Assembly (NCBI RefSeq): GCF_028882275.1 | Contig: NZ_JARBUT010000002.1 | Location: 310,001 to 374,000 of the forward strand | Source of the DNA: Nocardiopsis sp. N85 | GTDB taxonomy: Bacteria; Actinomycetota; Actinomycetes; Streptosporangiales; Streptosporangiaceae | DNA length: 64,000 bases | Direction of reading: 5' to 3' | In this document: positions 44,284 to 52,961 of the stretch, in pieces | How the letters are laid out: each line of letters begins with the position of its first letter | Position numbering within the stretch: position 1 is the first letter of the stretch | Notes under the pieces: generated by a model | What the model was told of the DNA's origin: nothing | Seen by the model: only the letters and a program-made list of their open reading frames with translations | The model's database searches: none | Made by a program: the position numbers and the translations under genes

Positions 44284-45594
44284 GTGTCTGGAATCGTTCC
44301 CGTGGGAGGGCCGGCGGCGTTCCCGTCCCGTGTGGCGACGGTCAGCCTCCACACCTCGCCGCTGGACCAGCCGGGCACCGGTGACGCCGGCGGACTCAAC
44401 GTCTACGTGGTCGAGGTGGCCCGGCGCATGGCCGAACGCGGTGTCGCCGTGGACGTGTTCACCCGGGCGACCTCCCCCGACCTGCCCCCGGTCGTCGAAC
44501 TCGCCCCCGGGGTCTCCGTCCGCCACCTGGCCGCCGGACCCTACGGCCACCTGGACAAGAACACCCTGGCCGAGTACCTGTGCCCGTTCATCTTCGGGAT
44601 GCTGCGCACCGAGGCGCGCGGCGAACCCGGCCGCTACGACCTCGTGCACGGCCATTACTGGCTGTCCGGCAAGGCCGGGGTGTCGGCCGCCCGCCGCTGG
44701 GGCGTGCCCATGGTGCAGTCGATGCACACCATGGCGCGCGTGAAGAACGCCGCCCTGGCCGAGGGCGACCTGCCCGAACCCGACGCCCGCGTACGCGGCG
44801 AGGACCAGCTCGTACACCAGGCGGACCGGCTCATCGCCAACACCGACGACGAGGCCCACCAGCTCAAGGAGCACTACGGGGCCCGGGACCCGCAGATCAG
44901 CGTGATCCCGCCCGGGGTCGACCTGAACGTGTTCACGCCGGGCTCCCGACGCGCCGCCCTGGAGCGGATCGGCCTGGCCCCGGACACGGAACTGCTGCTG
45001 TTCGTGGGCCGAGTGCAGCGGCTCAAGGCTCCCGACGTGCTCATCCACGCCGCCGCCCGGCTGCTCGAACGCGACCCGTCGCTGCGCTCGCGGCTGGTGG
45101 TGGGCGTGGTCGGCGGCCTGTCCGGCGCCGGCATGCGCGAACCCCGCCTCCTGGCCGACCTGGCGCGTTCGCTGGGGGTCGCCGACGTGGTCCGGATGGA
45201 ACCGCCGCAGTCGCGCGAACGGTTGGCCGACTACTACCGGGCGGCGACGGCGACGGTCGTGCCGTCCCACTCCGAGTCGTTCGGGCTGGTCGCGGTGGAG
45301 TCGCAGGCCTGCGGCACCCCGGTGGTGGCCGCCAAGGTCGGCGGGTTGACCACGGCCGTCGCGGGCGACCGGTCGGGGATCCTGGTGGAGGGGCACGACC
45401 CGGCCGACTACGCGTCGGTGCTGCACCGGTTGATCGCCGAGCCGGCCTGGCGTGCGAGGCTGGCGAAGGCGGCCCCGATCCACGCCGCCACCCTGGGCTG
45501 GGACCGGACCGTGGACGAACTGCTCGACGTGTACCGCGAGAGCATCACCCCGTACGGGATGCCGACGGGGTTGCCGCTGGCCGCCGCGCGCTGA
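44284..45594 (+). CDS. mshA: D-inositol-3-phosphate glycosyltransferase MshA
   Basis: A 436-aa GT4-family enzyme, first step of mycothiol synthesis: transfers N-acetylglucosamine from UDP-GlcNAc to inositol 3-phosphate. Family marks: HTSPLDQPGTGDAGGLNVYV at the N-terminus, DLVHGHYWLSG, IPPGVDLNVFTPG, LFVGRVQRLKAPDVL, and the C-terminal SHSESFGLVAVESQACGTPVV donor site. GTG start with CTGGAGGG upstream; a perfect 12-bp dyad CGTGTGCACACG at 44255-44266 lies just before it. Mycothiol is the main low-mass thiol of actinobacteria. Confidence 0.95.
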   Translation: MSGIVPVGGPAAFPSRVATVSLHTSPLDQPGTGDAGGLNVYVVEVARRMAERGVAVDVFTRATSPDLPPVVELAPGVSVRHLAAGPYGHLDKNTLAEYLCPFIFGMLRTEARGEPGRYDLVHGHYWLSGKAGVSAARRWGVPMVQSMHTMARVKNAALAEGDLPEPDARVRGEDQLVHQADRLIANTDDEAHQLKEHYGARDPQISVIPPGVDLNVFTPGSRRAALERIGLAPDTELLLFVGRVQRLKAPDVLIHAAARLLERDPSLRSRLVVGVVGGLSGAGMREPRLLADLARSLGVADVVRMEPPQSRERLADYYRAATATVVPSHSESFGLVAVESQACGTPVVAAKVGGLTTAVAGDRSGILVEGHDPADYASVLHRLIAEPAWRARLAKAAPIHAATLGWDRTVDELLDVYRESITPYGMPTGLPLAAAR

Positions 45595-45627
45595 CGCGCG
45601 GCGGGGGAACGGGAGGGACGGGACGAC

Positions 45628-46140
45628 GTGGGAGAACGAACCGCGCGCGCGGCGGCGATCGAGACGATCGCCTTCGCGGTGGCCGAGGCCGACCTGGAGA
45701 CGGAGCGACCCCGCGAGGAGTCGTTCCTGGTGACCCTGCCGGGCAAGGCCAAGATCAAGACCCTGGTGTGGCTGGAAGTGGGACCGCACAGTCTGACCCT
45801 CACCTCGTTCTTCTGTCGGCAGCCCGATGAGAACCACGCGGAGTTCTACCTGTGGTTGATGCGCCGGAACTCCGACATGTACGGGATGGCGTTCGCCGCC
45901 GACGAGGTCGGTGACGTGTACATCCGGGGACGGCTGCCTTTGGAGGGGGTCACCCCGGACGAGGTCGACCGGCTCCTCGGCTGCGTGCTCACCTACTCGG
46001 ACGAGAACTTCAACGGCGCCCTGGAGCGCGGGTTCGCGTCGGCGATCCGCAAGGAGTGGCGGTGGCGGGCCGAGCGCGGTCACGACATGCGCAACCTCCG
46101 CGCGTTCGCGCACCTGGCGCCGGAGGATCACCTGGGCTGA
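45628..46140 (+). CDS. YbjN-domain protein
   Basis: A 170-aa protein of the YbjN family with a fold like type III secretion chaperones. It has [32 protein letters not shown], and [20 protein letters not shown]. In actinobacteria a YbjN gene commonly follows mshA, as here (33 bp gap, same strand). Function not established. GTG start with GGGAGGGAC upstream. Confidence 0.88.
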   Translation: MGERTARAAAIETIAFAVAEADLETERPREESFLVTLPGKAKIKTLVWLEVGPHSLTLTSFFCRQPDENHAEFYLWLMRRNSDMYGMAFAADEVGDVYIRGRLPLEGVTPDEVDRLLGCVLTYSDENFNGALERGFASAIRKEWRWRAERGHDMRNLRAFAHLAPEDHLG

Positions 46141-46334
46141 CACCACCGGAGGGCGGCGGGGGCGCGTCCGGGGTGCCCGACGCGGCGGAGGAGACGCGAG
46201 GGCCGTCGGACGCGGGTGGCCCGTCAGGGGTGAGGGGCCGGGCCGGAGCGAAGCGGGGAGCCCGAGAGAGCACGGCTCCGAGGAGTCGCCCCCGGGCCGG
46301 TCCCCGTTCACCGCCAGGCACTAGGCTCTTCCCC

Positions 46335-47081
46335 ATGGGAACTCTGGTACTGCTTCGACACGGTGAGAGTGTCTGGAACGCGAAGGGCCTGTTCACCGGG
46401 TGGGTGGACGTGGACCTGTCGGCCACGGGCGAGGACGAGGCCCGCCGGGGCGGCGAGCTGCTCAAGGAGGCCGGTGTCAGGCCGGACATCCTGCACACCT
46501 CGCTGCTCAAGCGCGCGATCCGCACCGCGAACCTCGCGTTGGAGACCGCCGACCTGCACTGGCTGCCGGTCCGGCGCACCTGGCGGCTGAACGAGCGCCA
46601 CTACGGCGCCCTCCAGGGCAAGGACAAGGCGCAGACGCGCGACGAGTACGGCGAAGAGCAGTTCATGACCTGGCGTCGTTCCTACGACACCCCGCCGCCT
46701 CCGATCGCCGACGACGACCCCTACTCCCAGGCCGGGGACGCCCGCTACGCGGACCTGCCGCCGGAGCTGCTGCCGCGCACCGAGTGCCTCAAGGACGTGC
46801 TCGACCGGGCGCTGCCGTACTGGTACGACGAGATCGTCCCGGATCTGGCCGCCGGCAGGACGGTCCTGGTCACCGCGCACGGCAACTCGCTGCGCGCGCT
46901 GGTCAAGCACCTGGACGGGATCGGTGACGACGCGATCGCCGGACTGAACATCCCGACCGGCATCCCGCTGGTCTACGAGCTGGACGACGCGTTCGAGCCG
47001 AAGACGGCGGGCGGCACCTACCTCGACCCCGAGGCCGCCAAGGCCGCCATCGAGGCGGTCGCCAACCAGGGCAAGAAGTAA
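46335..47081 (+). CDS. gpmA: 2,3-bisphosphoglycerate-dependent phosphoglycerate mutase
   Basis: A 248-aa glycolytic enzyme. [12 protein letters not shown] holds the phospho-His, [11 protein letters not shown] and [15 protein letters not shown] line the pocket, and [19 protein letters not shown] provides the second His. Start ATG 46335 lies 7 nt after TAGGCT, so probably leaderless; an upstream frame is Arg/Gly-rich and unconserved. Follows mshA-ybjN, the usual actinobacterial neighbourhood. Confidence 0.95.
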   Translation: MGTLVLLRHGESVWNAKGLFTGWVDVDLSATGEDEARRGGELLKEAGVRPDILHTSLLKRAIRTANLALETADLHWLPVRRTWRLNERHYGALQGKDKAQTRDEYGEEQFMTWRRSYDTPPPPIADDDPYSQAGDARYADLPPELLPRTECLKDVLDRALPYWYDEIVPDLAAGRTVLVTAHGNSLRALVKHLDGIGDDAIAGLNIPTGIPLVYELDDAFEPKTAGGTYLDPEAAKAAIEAVANQGKK

Positions 47082-47094
47082 CCCCCGAGCGTTC

Positions 47095-47129
47095 CCGTGC
47101 CCGTACCGCCGGCGGCGGTACGGGCACGG
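47095..47129. terminator. Strong bidirectional terminator, 16-bp perfect stem
   Basis: CCGTGCCCGTACCGCC pairs exactly with GGCGGTACGGGCACGG around GGC, between the convergent gpmA and DsrE genes. Confidence 0.88.
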
Positions 47130-47149
47130 TCGTGCCGGGGGCCGGTGTC

Positions 47150-47512
47150 TCAGTAGACCAAGGGCTTGGCGCCCTCGGCGACGACCTCCTCGACGAAGGC
47201 GGCGGCGCCCGCGATGCGCGCCCCCTCGACGAGGTCGGCCTCGGTGAGGTCGCGTCGGGCCGCGCACTGGGTGCACACGGTCACCGTGCCGGCGGCCAGG
47301 ACGGCGGCCAGCAGGTCGGCCAGGGGGGCGGCGTGCGGGAGGGAGAACTCCTCCGCGCGTCCGGGGACGGCGAACCAGGCGGCCTCACCGGTCAGCCAGA
47401 GGGAGACGGGCACCCCCGAGGCCACGGCGGTGGCGGCGACGGTGAAGGCCTGGTTGCAGCGTTCGGGGTCATCGGCACCGGCCGTGACCTTGATCACCAG
47501 GGAAGCGGACAT
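47150..47512 (-). CDS. DsrE/DsrF-like protein
   Basis: A 120-aa alpha/beta protein of the DsrE group: LVIKVTAGADDPERCNQAFTV, then VPVSLWLTGEAAW, and GTVTVCTQCAARRDL with a CxxC that could carry sulfur. Such proteins pass persulfide sulfur. It lies 24 bp after the GIDE-like gene on the same strand, likely one operon. Confidence 0.85.
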   Translation of the reverse strand: MSASLVIKVTAGADDPERCNQAFTVAATAVASGVPVSLWLTGEAAWFAVPGRAEEFSLPHAAPLADLLAAVLAAGTVTVCTQCAARRDLTEADLVEGARIAGAAAFVEEVVAEGAKPLVY

Positions 47513-47536
47513 GGCGGTCAGCCTACCGGCGGAGGG

Positions 47537-48304
47537 TCACAGCCCCAACAGGACCAGGAGGATTCCGGAGAGGGCGCACACCACGCAGGCGACGTTGAGC
47601 AGCAGTGCCTCGCGGCGCCGGGGGGAGGTGTGATCGGTGCGGTCGGCGACGCCGTGCTCGACGGTCAGCGCGCCGTCCCGGGGGGCGGTGAGGACGATCC
47701 GGCCGTCCCGCTCGCTCAGTTCCCCGGTGACGCGCACCCGGGAGCCGGGGCGCACGACCCACTCGCGGTACTCGAACTCGATGGTCTCGCCCCGGAAGAC
47801 ACCGGAGATGCGGCCCCGTACCCGGGGGAGCAGGTCGTCGGCGGGCGAGGCGACACCGGGCTGGGGGCGGCCCACCACGCGCTTGAGGCACAGTTCCGCG
47901 TCGCGCACGCGAGGGGCGTCGCGGGGGTCGACGAAGATCCGGTCGCCGTCGAGCCGCCGGCCCTCGGCGACCAGGCCGAACAGATCCTCGGAACCGTAGT
48001 CGGCGATGGAGTCGCAGGTGCGCTCCTGCACCGCGCCGTCCCGCTGGAGGGGGATGTAGTGGCGCAGCACTTCGTGACCGTGCCAGACGCACTCCACCCC
48101 GGCCAGGCCGGAGGTGACCGCACCGGCGGGTCCGGGGGCGGCGACACCGGTGAGCGTGACGCGCTGACCGGTCCGGGCGGCCAGCGCCGCCGGTTCGATC
48201 CGGGACAGTCCCTGTTGACGCCGCCATCGCCGTAGGCCCAGGATCGCGACCGGGAGCAGGGCCAACGCGATCACGAGCAGCACAGAACCGATCACCAATA
48301 ACAC
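47537..48304 (-). CDS. GIDE-domain membrane protein
   Basis: A 255-aa protein with a helix at each end (residues about 2-25 and 230-252). The middle has VTLTGVAAPGPAGAVTSGLAGVECVWHG split by loops, as in the bacterial GIDE domain (related to the mitochondrial ligase MULAN, without its RING). GTG at 48304 is chosen because AAAGGGG precedes it and it begins the first helix; 48427 is a longer alternative. Role in bacteria unknown. Confidence 0.72.
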   Translation of the reverse strand: MLLVIGSVLLVIALALLPVAILGLRRWRRQQGLSRIEPAALAARTGQRVTLTGVAAPGPAGAVTSGLAGVECVWHGHEVLRHYIPLQRDGAVQERTCDSIADYGSEDLFGLVAEGRRLDGDRIFVDPRDAPRVRDAELCLKRVVGRPQPGVASPADDLLPRVRGRISGVFRGETIEFEYREWVVRPGSRVRVTGELSERDGRIVLTAPRDGALTVEHGVADRTDHTSPRRREALLLNVACVVCALSGILLVLLGL

Positions 48305-48494
48305 AGGCCGCCCCTTTGACGCGCTTCGGAGATGGGGACGCGGGCGGGTCGACACACCCCGGGGACCGCACACCACGTCGATCACCATCTTTACCAGTTC
48401 TCCGAGAAAGCGGGGCCAATTGGGCATGTCCAGTCCACCACCCCGGGATGGCGTTGGACGTCCCATGCCCGTGACGCCGCTACGCTCTGGTGTC

Positions 48495-49046
48495 ATGCAC
48501 GCTGATGTTCACGCCGATCTGGCGAAACTGTCCTTCCTGATCGGCCGCTGGGAAGGTGTCGGCGTCGCCGGATACGCCGACGAGGAGGAGTTCCAGTTCG
48601 GCCAGGAGCTCGTGTTCGAGCACCGGCCCGGACTCCCCTATCTGAACTACCGGGGCGCGGCCTGGCGGATGAGGCCGGACGGGACCCTGGGCGACCTGGT
48701 CACCGAGGAGTCGGGGTACTGGCGGGCGCTGTCGGAGGAGGACACCGCCGACCGCGAGGAGGGCGCCCCGATCGTCCACCTCGAAGTGCTCATCACCCAC
48801 AACGAGGGCTTCATCGAGTCGTACGCGGGCACGGTGTTCGCGAACCGGGTCGAGATGGCCACCGACGCGGTGCTGCACACCTCCACCGGCCTCGACGTGA
48901 AGGCCTCGCACCGGCTCTACGGCCTGTTCGGCGACAACCGGGAGACCCTGGGGTACGCCTGGGACCTGGCGGCGCGCGGGCACTCGCTGCGCTCCTACAT
49001 GTCGGCGCAGCTCAAGCAGGTGGGCAAGGGCGCCGAGGAGCGGTAG
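48495..49046 (+). CDS. FABP-like (nitrobindin) heme-binding protein
   Basis: A 183-aa beta-barrel protein of the actinobacterial FABP/DUF1794 group. LSFLIGRWEGVGVAGY contains the GxWxGxG signature. FQFGQELVFEHRPG and GYWRALS follow, and the C-terminal half has SHRLYGLFGDNRETLGYAWDLAA with the His expected to bind heme iron. Nitrobindins bind ferric heme and isomerise peroxynitrite. TACGCT lies 8 nt before the ATG. Confidence 0.88.
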   Translation: MHADVHADLAKLSFLIGRWEGVGVAGYADEEEFQFGQELVFEHRPGLPYLNYRGAAWRMRPDGTLGDLVTEESGYWRALSEEDTADREEGAPIVHLEVLITHNEGFIESYAGTVFANRVEMATDAVLHTSTGLDVKASHRLYGLFGDNRETLGYAWDLAARGHSLRSYMSAQLKQVGKGAEER

Positions 49047-49108
49047 GGCCCGGAGAAGAGAAACGGACCCCGGGCCGCTTCCCGCCGGTGTGGGCGGGGC
49101 CGGTCGGA
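49047..49108. other. Gap between FABP gene and the mini-ORF tail
   Basis: Holds hairpins CCCGCC-N6-GGCGGG at 49081-49098 and GGCCCGG-N16-CCGGGCC at 49047-49076. Either could end the convergent transcripts here. Confidence 0.45.
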
Positions 49109-49186
49109 CTACTTCCGGCGGCCCGGGATCCAGGTGTCCGTTAGGGATTCGCCGCGAACGAACGTCGCGCGAAACGCGAGCTCGTC

Positions 49187-49225
49187 CTAGCGGACGGCCA
49201 CCTCGCCAGTCCTGAGAGAAATCAT
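49187..49225 (-). CDS. 12-codon mini-ORF with exceptional ribosome binding site
   Basis: Reads MISLRTGEVAVR then TAG. In front is AAAGGAGGTGGTCC (49231-49244), complementary to nearly all of the 16S rRNA tail, 11 nt from the ATG, and a fitting promoter. After the TAG the same frame stays open for 25 codons (DELAFRATFVRGES and on) to a second TAG at 49109-49111. The sequence around the first TAG forms a 9-bp stem (49137-49145 with 49186-49194) that pairs better in plus-strand RNA (one G-U) than in minus-strand RNA (one mismatch). It could be a leader or regulatory peptide, or a readthrough or decayed small gene. No minus-strand gene follows closely. Confidence 0.5.
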   Translation of the reverse strand: MISLRTGEVAVR

Positions 49226-49258
49226 CTTCGGGACCACCTCCTTTCCTGCGTGACACCG

Positions 49259-49288
49259 AAGGTACGTCCTGCCGGACCCTCGGGGCAA
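49259..49288 (-). promoter_or_regulatory. Promoter of the mini-ORF
   Basis: On the minus strand TTGCCC (49283-49288), 18 nt, then TACCTT (49259-49264). It would start transcription about 27 nt before the mini-ORF. ygfZ has its own TAGGCT at 49353-49358 on the other strand. Confidence 0.5.
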
Positions 49289-49365
49289 ATGTTTTTCTCG
49301 CGAGCGAAACAGCAGGTCAGATACGTGTTCTCGGTTCTCTCAACAAGAGGGCTAGGCTCGGTCGT

Positions 49366-50388
49366 ATGACTTCGCCGCTGTTGAGCACACCGGGCGCCGT
49401 GAGCGCCGAGTCCCCCGACTCCGGGGTCGCCGCGCACTATGGCGACCCGGCCCACGAGGGCCGCGCCATCGAACGGTCGAGCGCGTGGGTGGACCGGAGC
49501 AACCGGGGCGTGGTCACGGTGACCGGACCCGACCGGTTGACGTGGTTGAACGACCTCACCAGCCAGCTCACCCGGGATCTGCGGCCGGGCGCGGGCACCG
49601 AGGCCCTCGTGCTGGACACCCGGGGGCATCTGCGCCATCACCTGTCCCTGGTGGACGACGGCGTCACCACGTGGATCCACACCGAACCGGGCGAGGGCGC
49701 CGCACTGGCGGCGTTCCTGGACTCCATGCGGTTCATGCTGCGGGTCGAGGTGACGGACCGGAGCGCTGAGCGCGCGGTGCTCACGGTGGCGGGGCCCGAG
49801 CGGGAGAAGGCCGTGGCCGCCGTCGGGGTCGAGGACGTGCCGGCGCGCGCCGCCGACGACGAGATCGACCTGTTCCTCCCCGCCGACCGTCTGATCGCCG
49901 TCGCCGAGGCGTTGACGGCCACCGGCGCGCGCCCCGCGGGCCTGTGGTCGTACGAGGCGCACCGGATCGAGCACCATCGGGTGCGCCCGGGGTTGGACAC
50001 CGACGACCGCACCATTCCGCACGAGGTGGACTGGGTGGGTCGGGCGGTGCACCTGACCAAGGGCTGCTACCCCGGCCAGGAGACCGTGGCCCGGGTGCAC
50101 AACCTGGGTCGGCCGCCGCGCCGGTTGATCATGCTGCACCTGGACGGGACCGCCGAGCGGCTGCCCGAGGTGGGCGCCCCCATCGAACTCGACGGCCGAA
50201 CGATCGGCCGGGTGGGGACCTCGGCCCGCCACCACGAGCTGGGGCCGATCGCCCTGGGCGTGGTCAAGCGGTCCGCGCCGACCGACGCCGAACTGGTGGT
50301 GGAGGGGATCGCCGCGGGCCAGGAGGTCGTGGTGGACCCGGACACGGGCGCCAACGCCAAGATCGACCTGCGCCGCCGCCCCCGCTAA
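49366..50388 (+). CDS. ygfZ: Folate-binding YgfZ/GcvT-like protein
   Basis: A 340-aa protein related to aminomethyltransferase. It helps maintain Fe-S enzymes. The signature KGCYPGQETVARVHNLG with the conserved Cys is at about residue 231. The N-terminal part has RSNRGVVTVTGPDRLTWLN split by loops, and the C-terminal part the small barrel (PIELDGRTIGRVGTSARH). Start lies 7 nt after TAGGCT, so probably leaderless. Confidence 0.92.
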   Translation: MTSPLLSTPGAVSAESPDSGVAAHYGDPAHEGRAIERSSAWVDRSNRGVVTVTGPDRLTWLNDLTSQLTRDLRPGAGTEALVLDTRGHLRHHLSLVDDGVTTWIHTEPGEGAALAAFLDSMRFMLRVEVTDRSAERAVLTVAGPEREKAVAAVGVEDVPARAADDEIDLFLPADRLIAVAEALTATGARPAGLWSYEAHRIEHHRVRPGLDTDDRTIPHEVDWVGRAVHLTKGCYPGQETVARVHNLGRPPRRLIMLHLDGTAERLPEVGAPIELDGRTIGRVGTSARHHELGPIALGVVKRSAPTDAELVVEGIAAGQEVVVDPDTGANAKIDLRRRPR

Positions 50389-50521
50389 CCGTGTTCCCTT
50401 CGGACCCGCGCCCCGCTTCGTTCCGTGCCCGGCGCGCCCGGAGAACGGGGACCCTCGGCCCGCCGCCGGCCTCCAGAACCCCTGGGCGCCCTCACCGGTC
50501 CTCGACGGGAAAGGGCGTGCG

Positions 50522-50920
50522 GTGTCCCTGAGACCGTGGATGCTGGTGGTGCGGCTGCTGCTGGAGCTGGCCGCGTTGGTCGGGTTCGGCTCTGCGGCGT
50601 GGCACCTTCTACCGGATCTGCGCTGGTCGGCGACGTTCGCGGTGCCGTTGCTGGTGGCGGCGGTGTGGGGGACGTTCGCGGTCCCCGGCGACCCGTCCAG
50701 GTCGGGGCGGGCGCCGGTGCCGGTCCCCGGGCCGGTGCGGCTGCTCGTGGAGTGGGCGGTCCTGTTCGGTTCCTCGGCGGCGCTGGCCTGGGCCGGCGCG
50801 ACCGGTGCCGCCCTGGCGTTCGCCGGGGTGCTGGTGGTGTACCAGGCGTGCGCCTACGACCGGGTGCTGTGGCTGCTGGGGCGTGGGGAGGGCTCGGGCC
50901 GGGAGATCAGTTCGGGGTGA
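50522..50920 (+). CDS. YrdB-family membrane protein (DUF2568)
   Basis: A 132-aa protein with four helices (about residues 8-28, 35-52, 70-90 and 92-115). The ELAALVGFGSAAWHL, VPLLVAAVWGTFAVPGDPSR and VEWAVLF segments are typical of the YrdB/DUF2568 family. Function unknown. GTG start by frame and helix position. Its end overlaps the convergent gene by 14 bp. Confidence 0.82.
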   Translation: MSLRPWMLVVRLLLELAALVGFGSAAWHLLPDLRWSATFAVPLLVAAVWGTFAVPGDPSRSGRAPVPVPGPVRLLVEWAVLFGSSAALAWAGATGAALAFAGVLVVYQACAYDRVLWLLGRGEGSGREISSG

Positions 50921-51584
50921 GCGGTGCCGTTCCACCGATCCACACCTCGGAGAACTCGGTGTTCTCCGGTGCTGTGAAGACGACATAACTGGTGACGGTG
51001 GTGTCGGGGTTGATCTCGTCCCAGTAGTAGTCCGAGGCCACCGTGAACTCGGCCTCGTCGTCGTTGAGGTACTCCTTGCCCTCGGTGGTCAGGGCATAGG
51101 TCCCCCACGTGTCGAACGCCGTGGGGGAATCGCCCTGGTTGGTGACCAGGAGCCGGTAGATGTGGTACTCCATTCCGGACGGAGCCGTGGACTGCATCGC
51201 CATGCCGTCGGTGATGGTGGTGTCGGTGTAACAGATGTCCACCAGGATCCGGAGCGACCCGAAGGTCGTGGAGGCACCGGTGTAGGACTCCGGTGGCACG
51301 CTCGGCGTGTGCGATCCGGCGTCCTCCCGGCCGGTCGCGGGCTCCTCCGGTTCCCGGGGCCCGGGGTCGGCCCCCGAGCCCTCGGGCGACGGGTCGGGGT
51401 CGTCCTCGTCCGGGGAGACGATCGGCGTCTCCTCGCCCGCGGTCACCCGCACCGTCGGGATCGGGGCGGCGGTGAGGGCGACCGTGGTCGCGATGCATCC
51501 GGTCCCGGCCACGAACACCGCGACGGGGATCGCGATGGCGCGCAGTACGCCACCCGACCCCCGGGATCGGTCATTGGCATCCAT
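50907..51584 (-). CDS. Secreted or anchored DUF4352-like protein
   Basis: A 225-aa protein. One helix (about residues 13-38) with a Cys in VAGTGCIATTVALT is either an anchor or an odd lipoprotein signal. A Pro/Glu-rich linker to residue 95 leads to a beta domain: RILVDICYTDTTIT, EYHIYRLLVTNQGDSPTAFD, TSYVVFTAPENTEFSEVWI, the layout of DUF4352 immunoglobulin-like domains. These bind other exported proteins in some cases. Start at 51584 chosen to begin MDANDRSRG; longer starts are possible. Confidence 0.65.
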   Translation of the reverse strand: MDANDRSRGSGGVLRAIAIPVAVFVAGTGCIATTVALTAAPIPTVRVTAGEETPIVSPDEDDPDPSPEGSGADPGPREPEEPATGREDAGSHTPSVPPESYTGASTTFGSLRILVDICYTDTTITDGMAMQSTAPSGMEYHIYRLLVTNQGDSPTAFDTWGTYALTTEGKEYLNDDEAEFTVASDYYWDEINPDTTVTSYVVFTAPENTEFSEVWIGGTAPLTPN

Positions 51585-51639
51585 GTACCTGTGACACAGA
51601 ACACATGTCATTCATTCCGTACAAATCATCTGAAACCAC

Positions 51640-52572
51640 TCATACGGTGAGCACGATCTTTCCCCGGGTCCGCCCCTTCTTGCTCAACCGCCAGGCCTCG
51701 GCCGCCTCCGCCAACGGCAGTTCGTGTTCCACGTGGACGGTCAGCACCCCGGCGTCGGCCATCCCGGCCAGCTCGATCAGGTCGTCGGTGGAGGGGCGCA
51801 CCCATACGTAGTGGCCGCCGAGCGCGGCCACCTCCGCGTCCGCGACGGAGAGCACCCGGCCGGGGGACCCCACCAGGGGCAGGCTCTGCGCCGCCGCCCC
51901 CGAGCCGACGAAGTCCAGCACCGCGTCCACCCCGTACGGGGCCAGAGCGCGGACCCGCTCGACCAGCCCGTCACCGTAGGTCACCGGCTCCGCGCCGAGG
52001 GAGCGCACGAAGTCGTGGTTGCGCTCGCTCGCGGTGCCGATGACCCGGGCGCCCAGCGCACGGGCGATCTGCACGCCCATGGAGCCCACTCCCCCGGCCG
52101 CCGCGTGGACGAGCACCGTCTCCCCGTCGCCCACCCGAGCCCGGCGCATCGCCTGGAGCGCGGTGAGCCCGGCCAGCGGGGCCCCGGCCGCCTGCGACCA
52201 GTCCATCGACGCCGGTTTCGGGGCGATCAGCCGTACGCTCGCCGACACCAGTTCGGCGTAGGAGCCGTTCCGCGCCCAGTCCTTGCGGACGTAGCCGTAG
52301 ACCTCGTCCCCGACCCGGTACTCCGGCACGTCGAACCCGACGGCCTCGACCACACCGGCCACGTCCCATCCGGGGACCATGGGGAAGCCGGCCTCCATGA
52401 CGGGGTCGAGTCCGCCCGCCGCCAGCTTCCAGTCCACCGGGTTGACACCGGCGGCCCGCACCCGGATCAGGACCTCGCCGGGGGCCACCTTGGGGTCGGG
52501 AAGCTCCGTCTCCCGCAGTCCGTCCTCTGTCCCGTACTGCCGCAACGCCATCGCCTTCATGGACGCGACCAT
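51640..52572 (-). CDS. NADPH:quinone oxidoreductase-like MDR protein
   Basis: A 310-aa zinc-free medium-chain reductase. The GroES-like domain has VLIRVRAAGVNPVDWKLAAG and PMVPGWDVAGVVEAVG. The Rossmann domain has HAAAGGVGSMGVQIARALGA, the NADPH fold. No catalytic or structural zinc ligands are seen. Start ATG 52572 or ATG 52560 both fit; the latter begins MKAMALRQYG. Substrate is open. Confidence 0.88.
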   Translation of the reverse strand: MVASMKAMALRQYGTEDGLRETELPDPKVAPGEVLIRVRAAGVNPVDWKLAAGGLDPVMEAGFPMVPGWDVAGVVEAVGFDVPEYRVGDEVYGYVRKDWARNGSYAELVSASVRLIAPKPASMDWSQAAGAPLAGLTALQAMRRARVGDGETVLVHAAAGGVGSMGVQIARALGARVIGTASERNHDFVRSLGAEPVTYGDGLVERVRALAPYGVDAVLDFVGSGAAAQSLPLVGSPGRVLSVADAEVAALGGHYVWVRPSTDDLIELAGMADAGVLTVHVEHELPLAEAAEAWRLSKKGRTRGKIVLTV

Positions 52573-52961
52573 ATCCGTCCGGGGTGCCCCGGGCCGGGAG
52601 CCCGCGCCCGACCCCGGCGATCGGAGTACGGCGTCGGGATCGTCCCCGCCGTGGGGTCCGGCACGCGACCACGGGCCCCGCGCGGGGCGGCTCCGCGAGA
52701 CCTCGCCCCCTGCCGGGAGGAGGGCGGCCCACTCCCGCAGGACGCCTCCACCATAGCCTTCACCTTCAATCCATTGCAACGAACAGAGCCTTTCCGTTGC
52801 ATTACCTTTCATTGCCATTGCAACAGTTTCACTGCTTTCAACTGCGTCAATGCTCGTTTGGTGCGACAGGCGCGTTGCCAGATCTATGAACGCAACGTAG
52901 CTTTTCCAATATAAGAAACAGCGGGCCGATCAGGCGGACGCTGTGGAAGAAGGAGAGCACC
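52573..52961. other. Gene-free, AT-richer divergent promoter region
   Basis: About 390 bp. From 52750 on the sequence is much richer in A and T than its surroundings and holds the GTTGCAATG-type repeats listed separately and a TATAAG at 52910. It controls the oxidoreductase (left) and the DUF4097 operon (right). Confidence 0.6.
52772..52824. repeat. Three copies of a CATTGCAAC/GTTGCATTA motif
   Basis: CATTGCAAC at 52772-52780 and 52816-52824, with GTTGCATTA (inverted, one base different) at 52796-52804. Spacing is 24 then 20 bp, about two helical turns, so a protein could bind all three on one face. Related CGCAAC and GTTGCC words occur at 52873-52897. Confidence 0.55.

Noticed and set aside
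49228-49246. Plus-strand text resembling the 3' end of 16S rRNA
   Set aside because: Only about 15 bases match with one change; better explained as the complement of a very strong Shine-Dalgarno.
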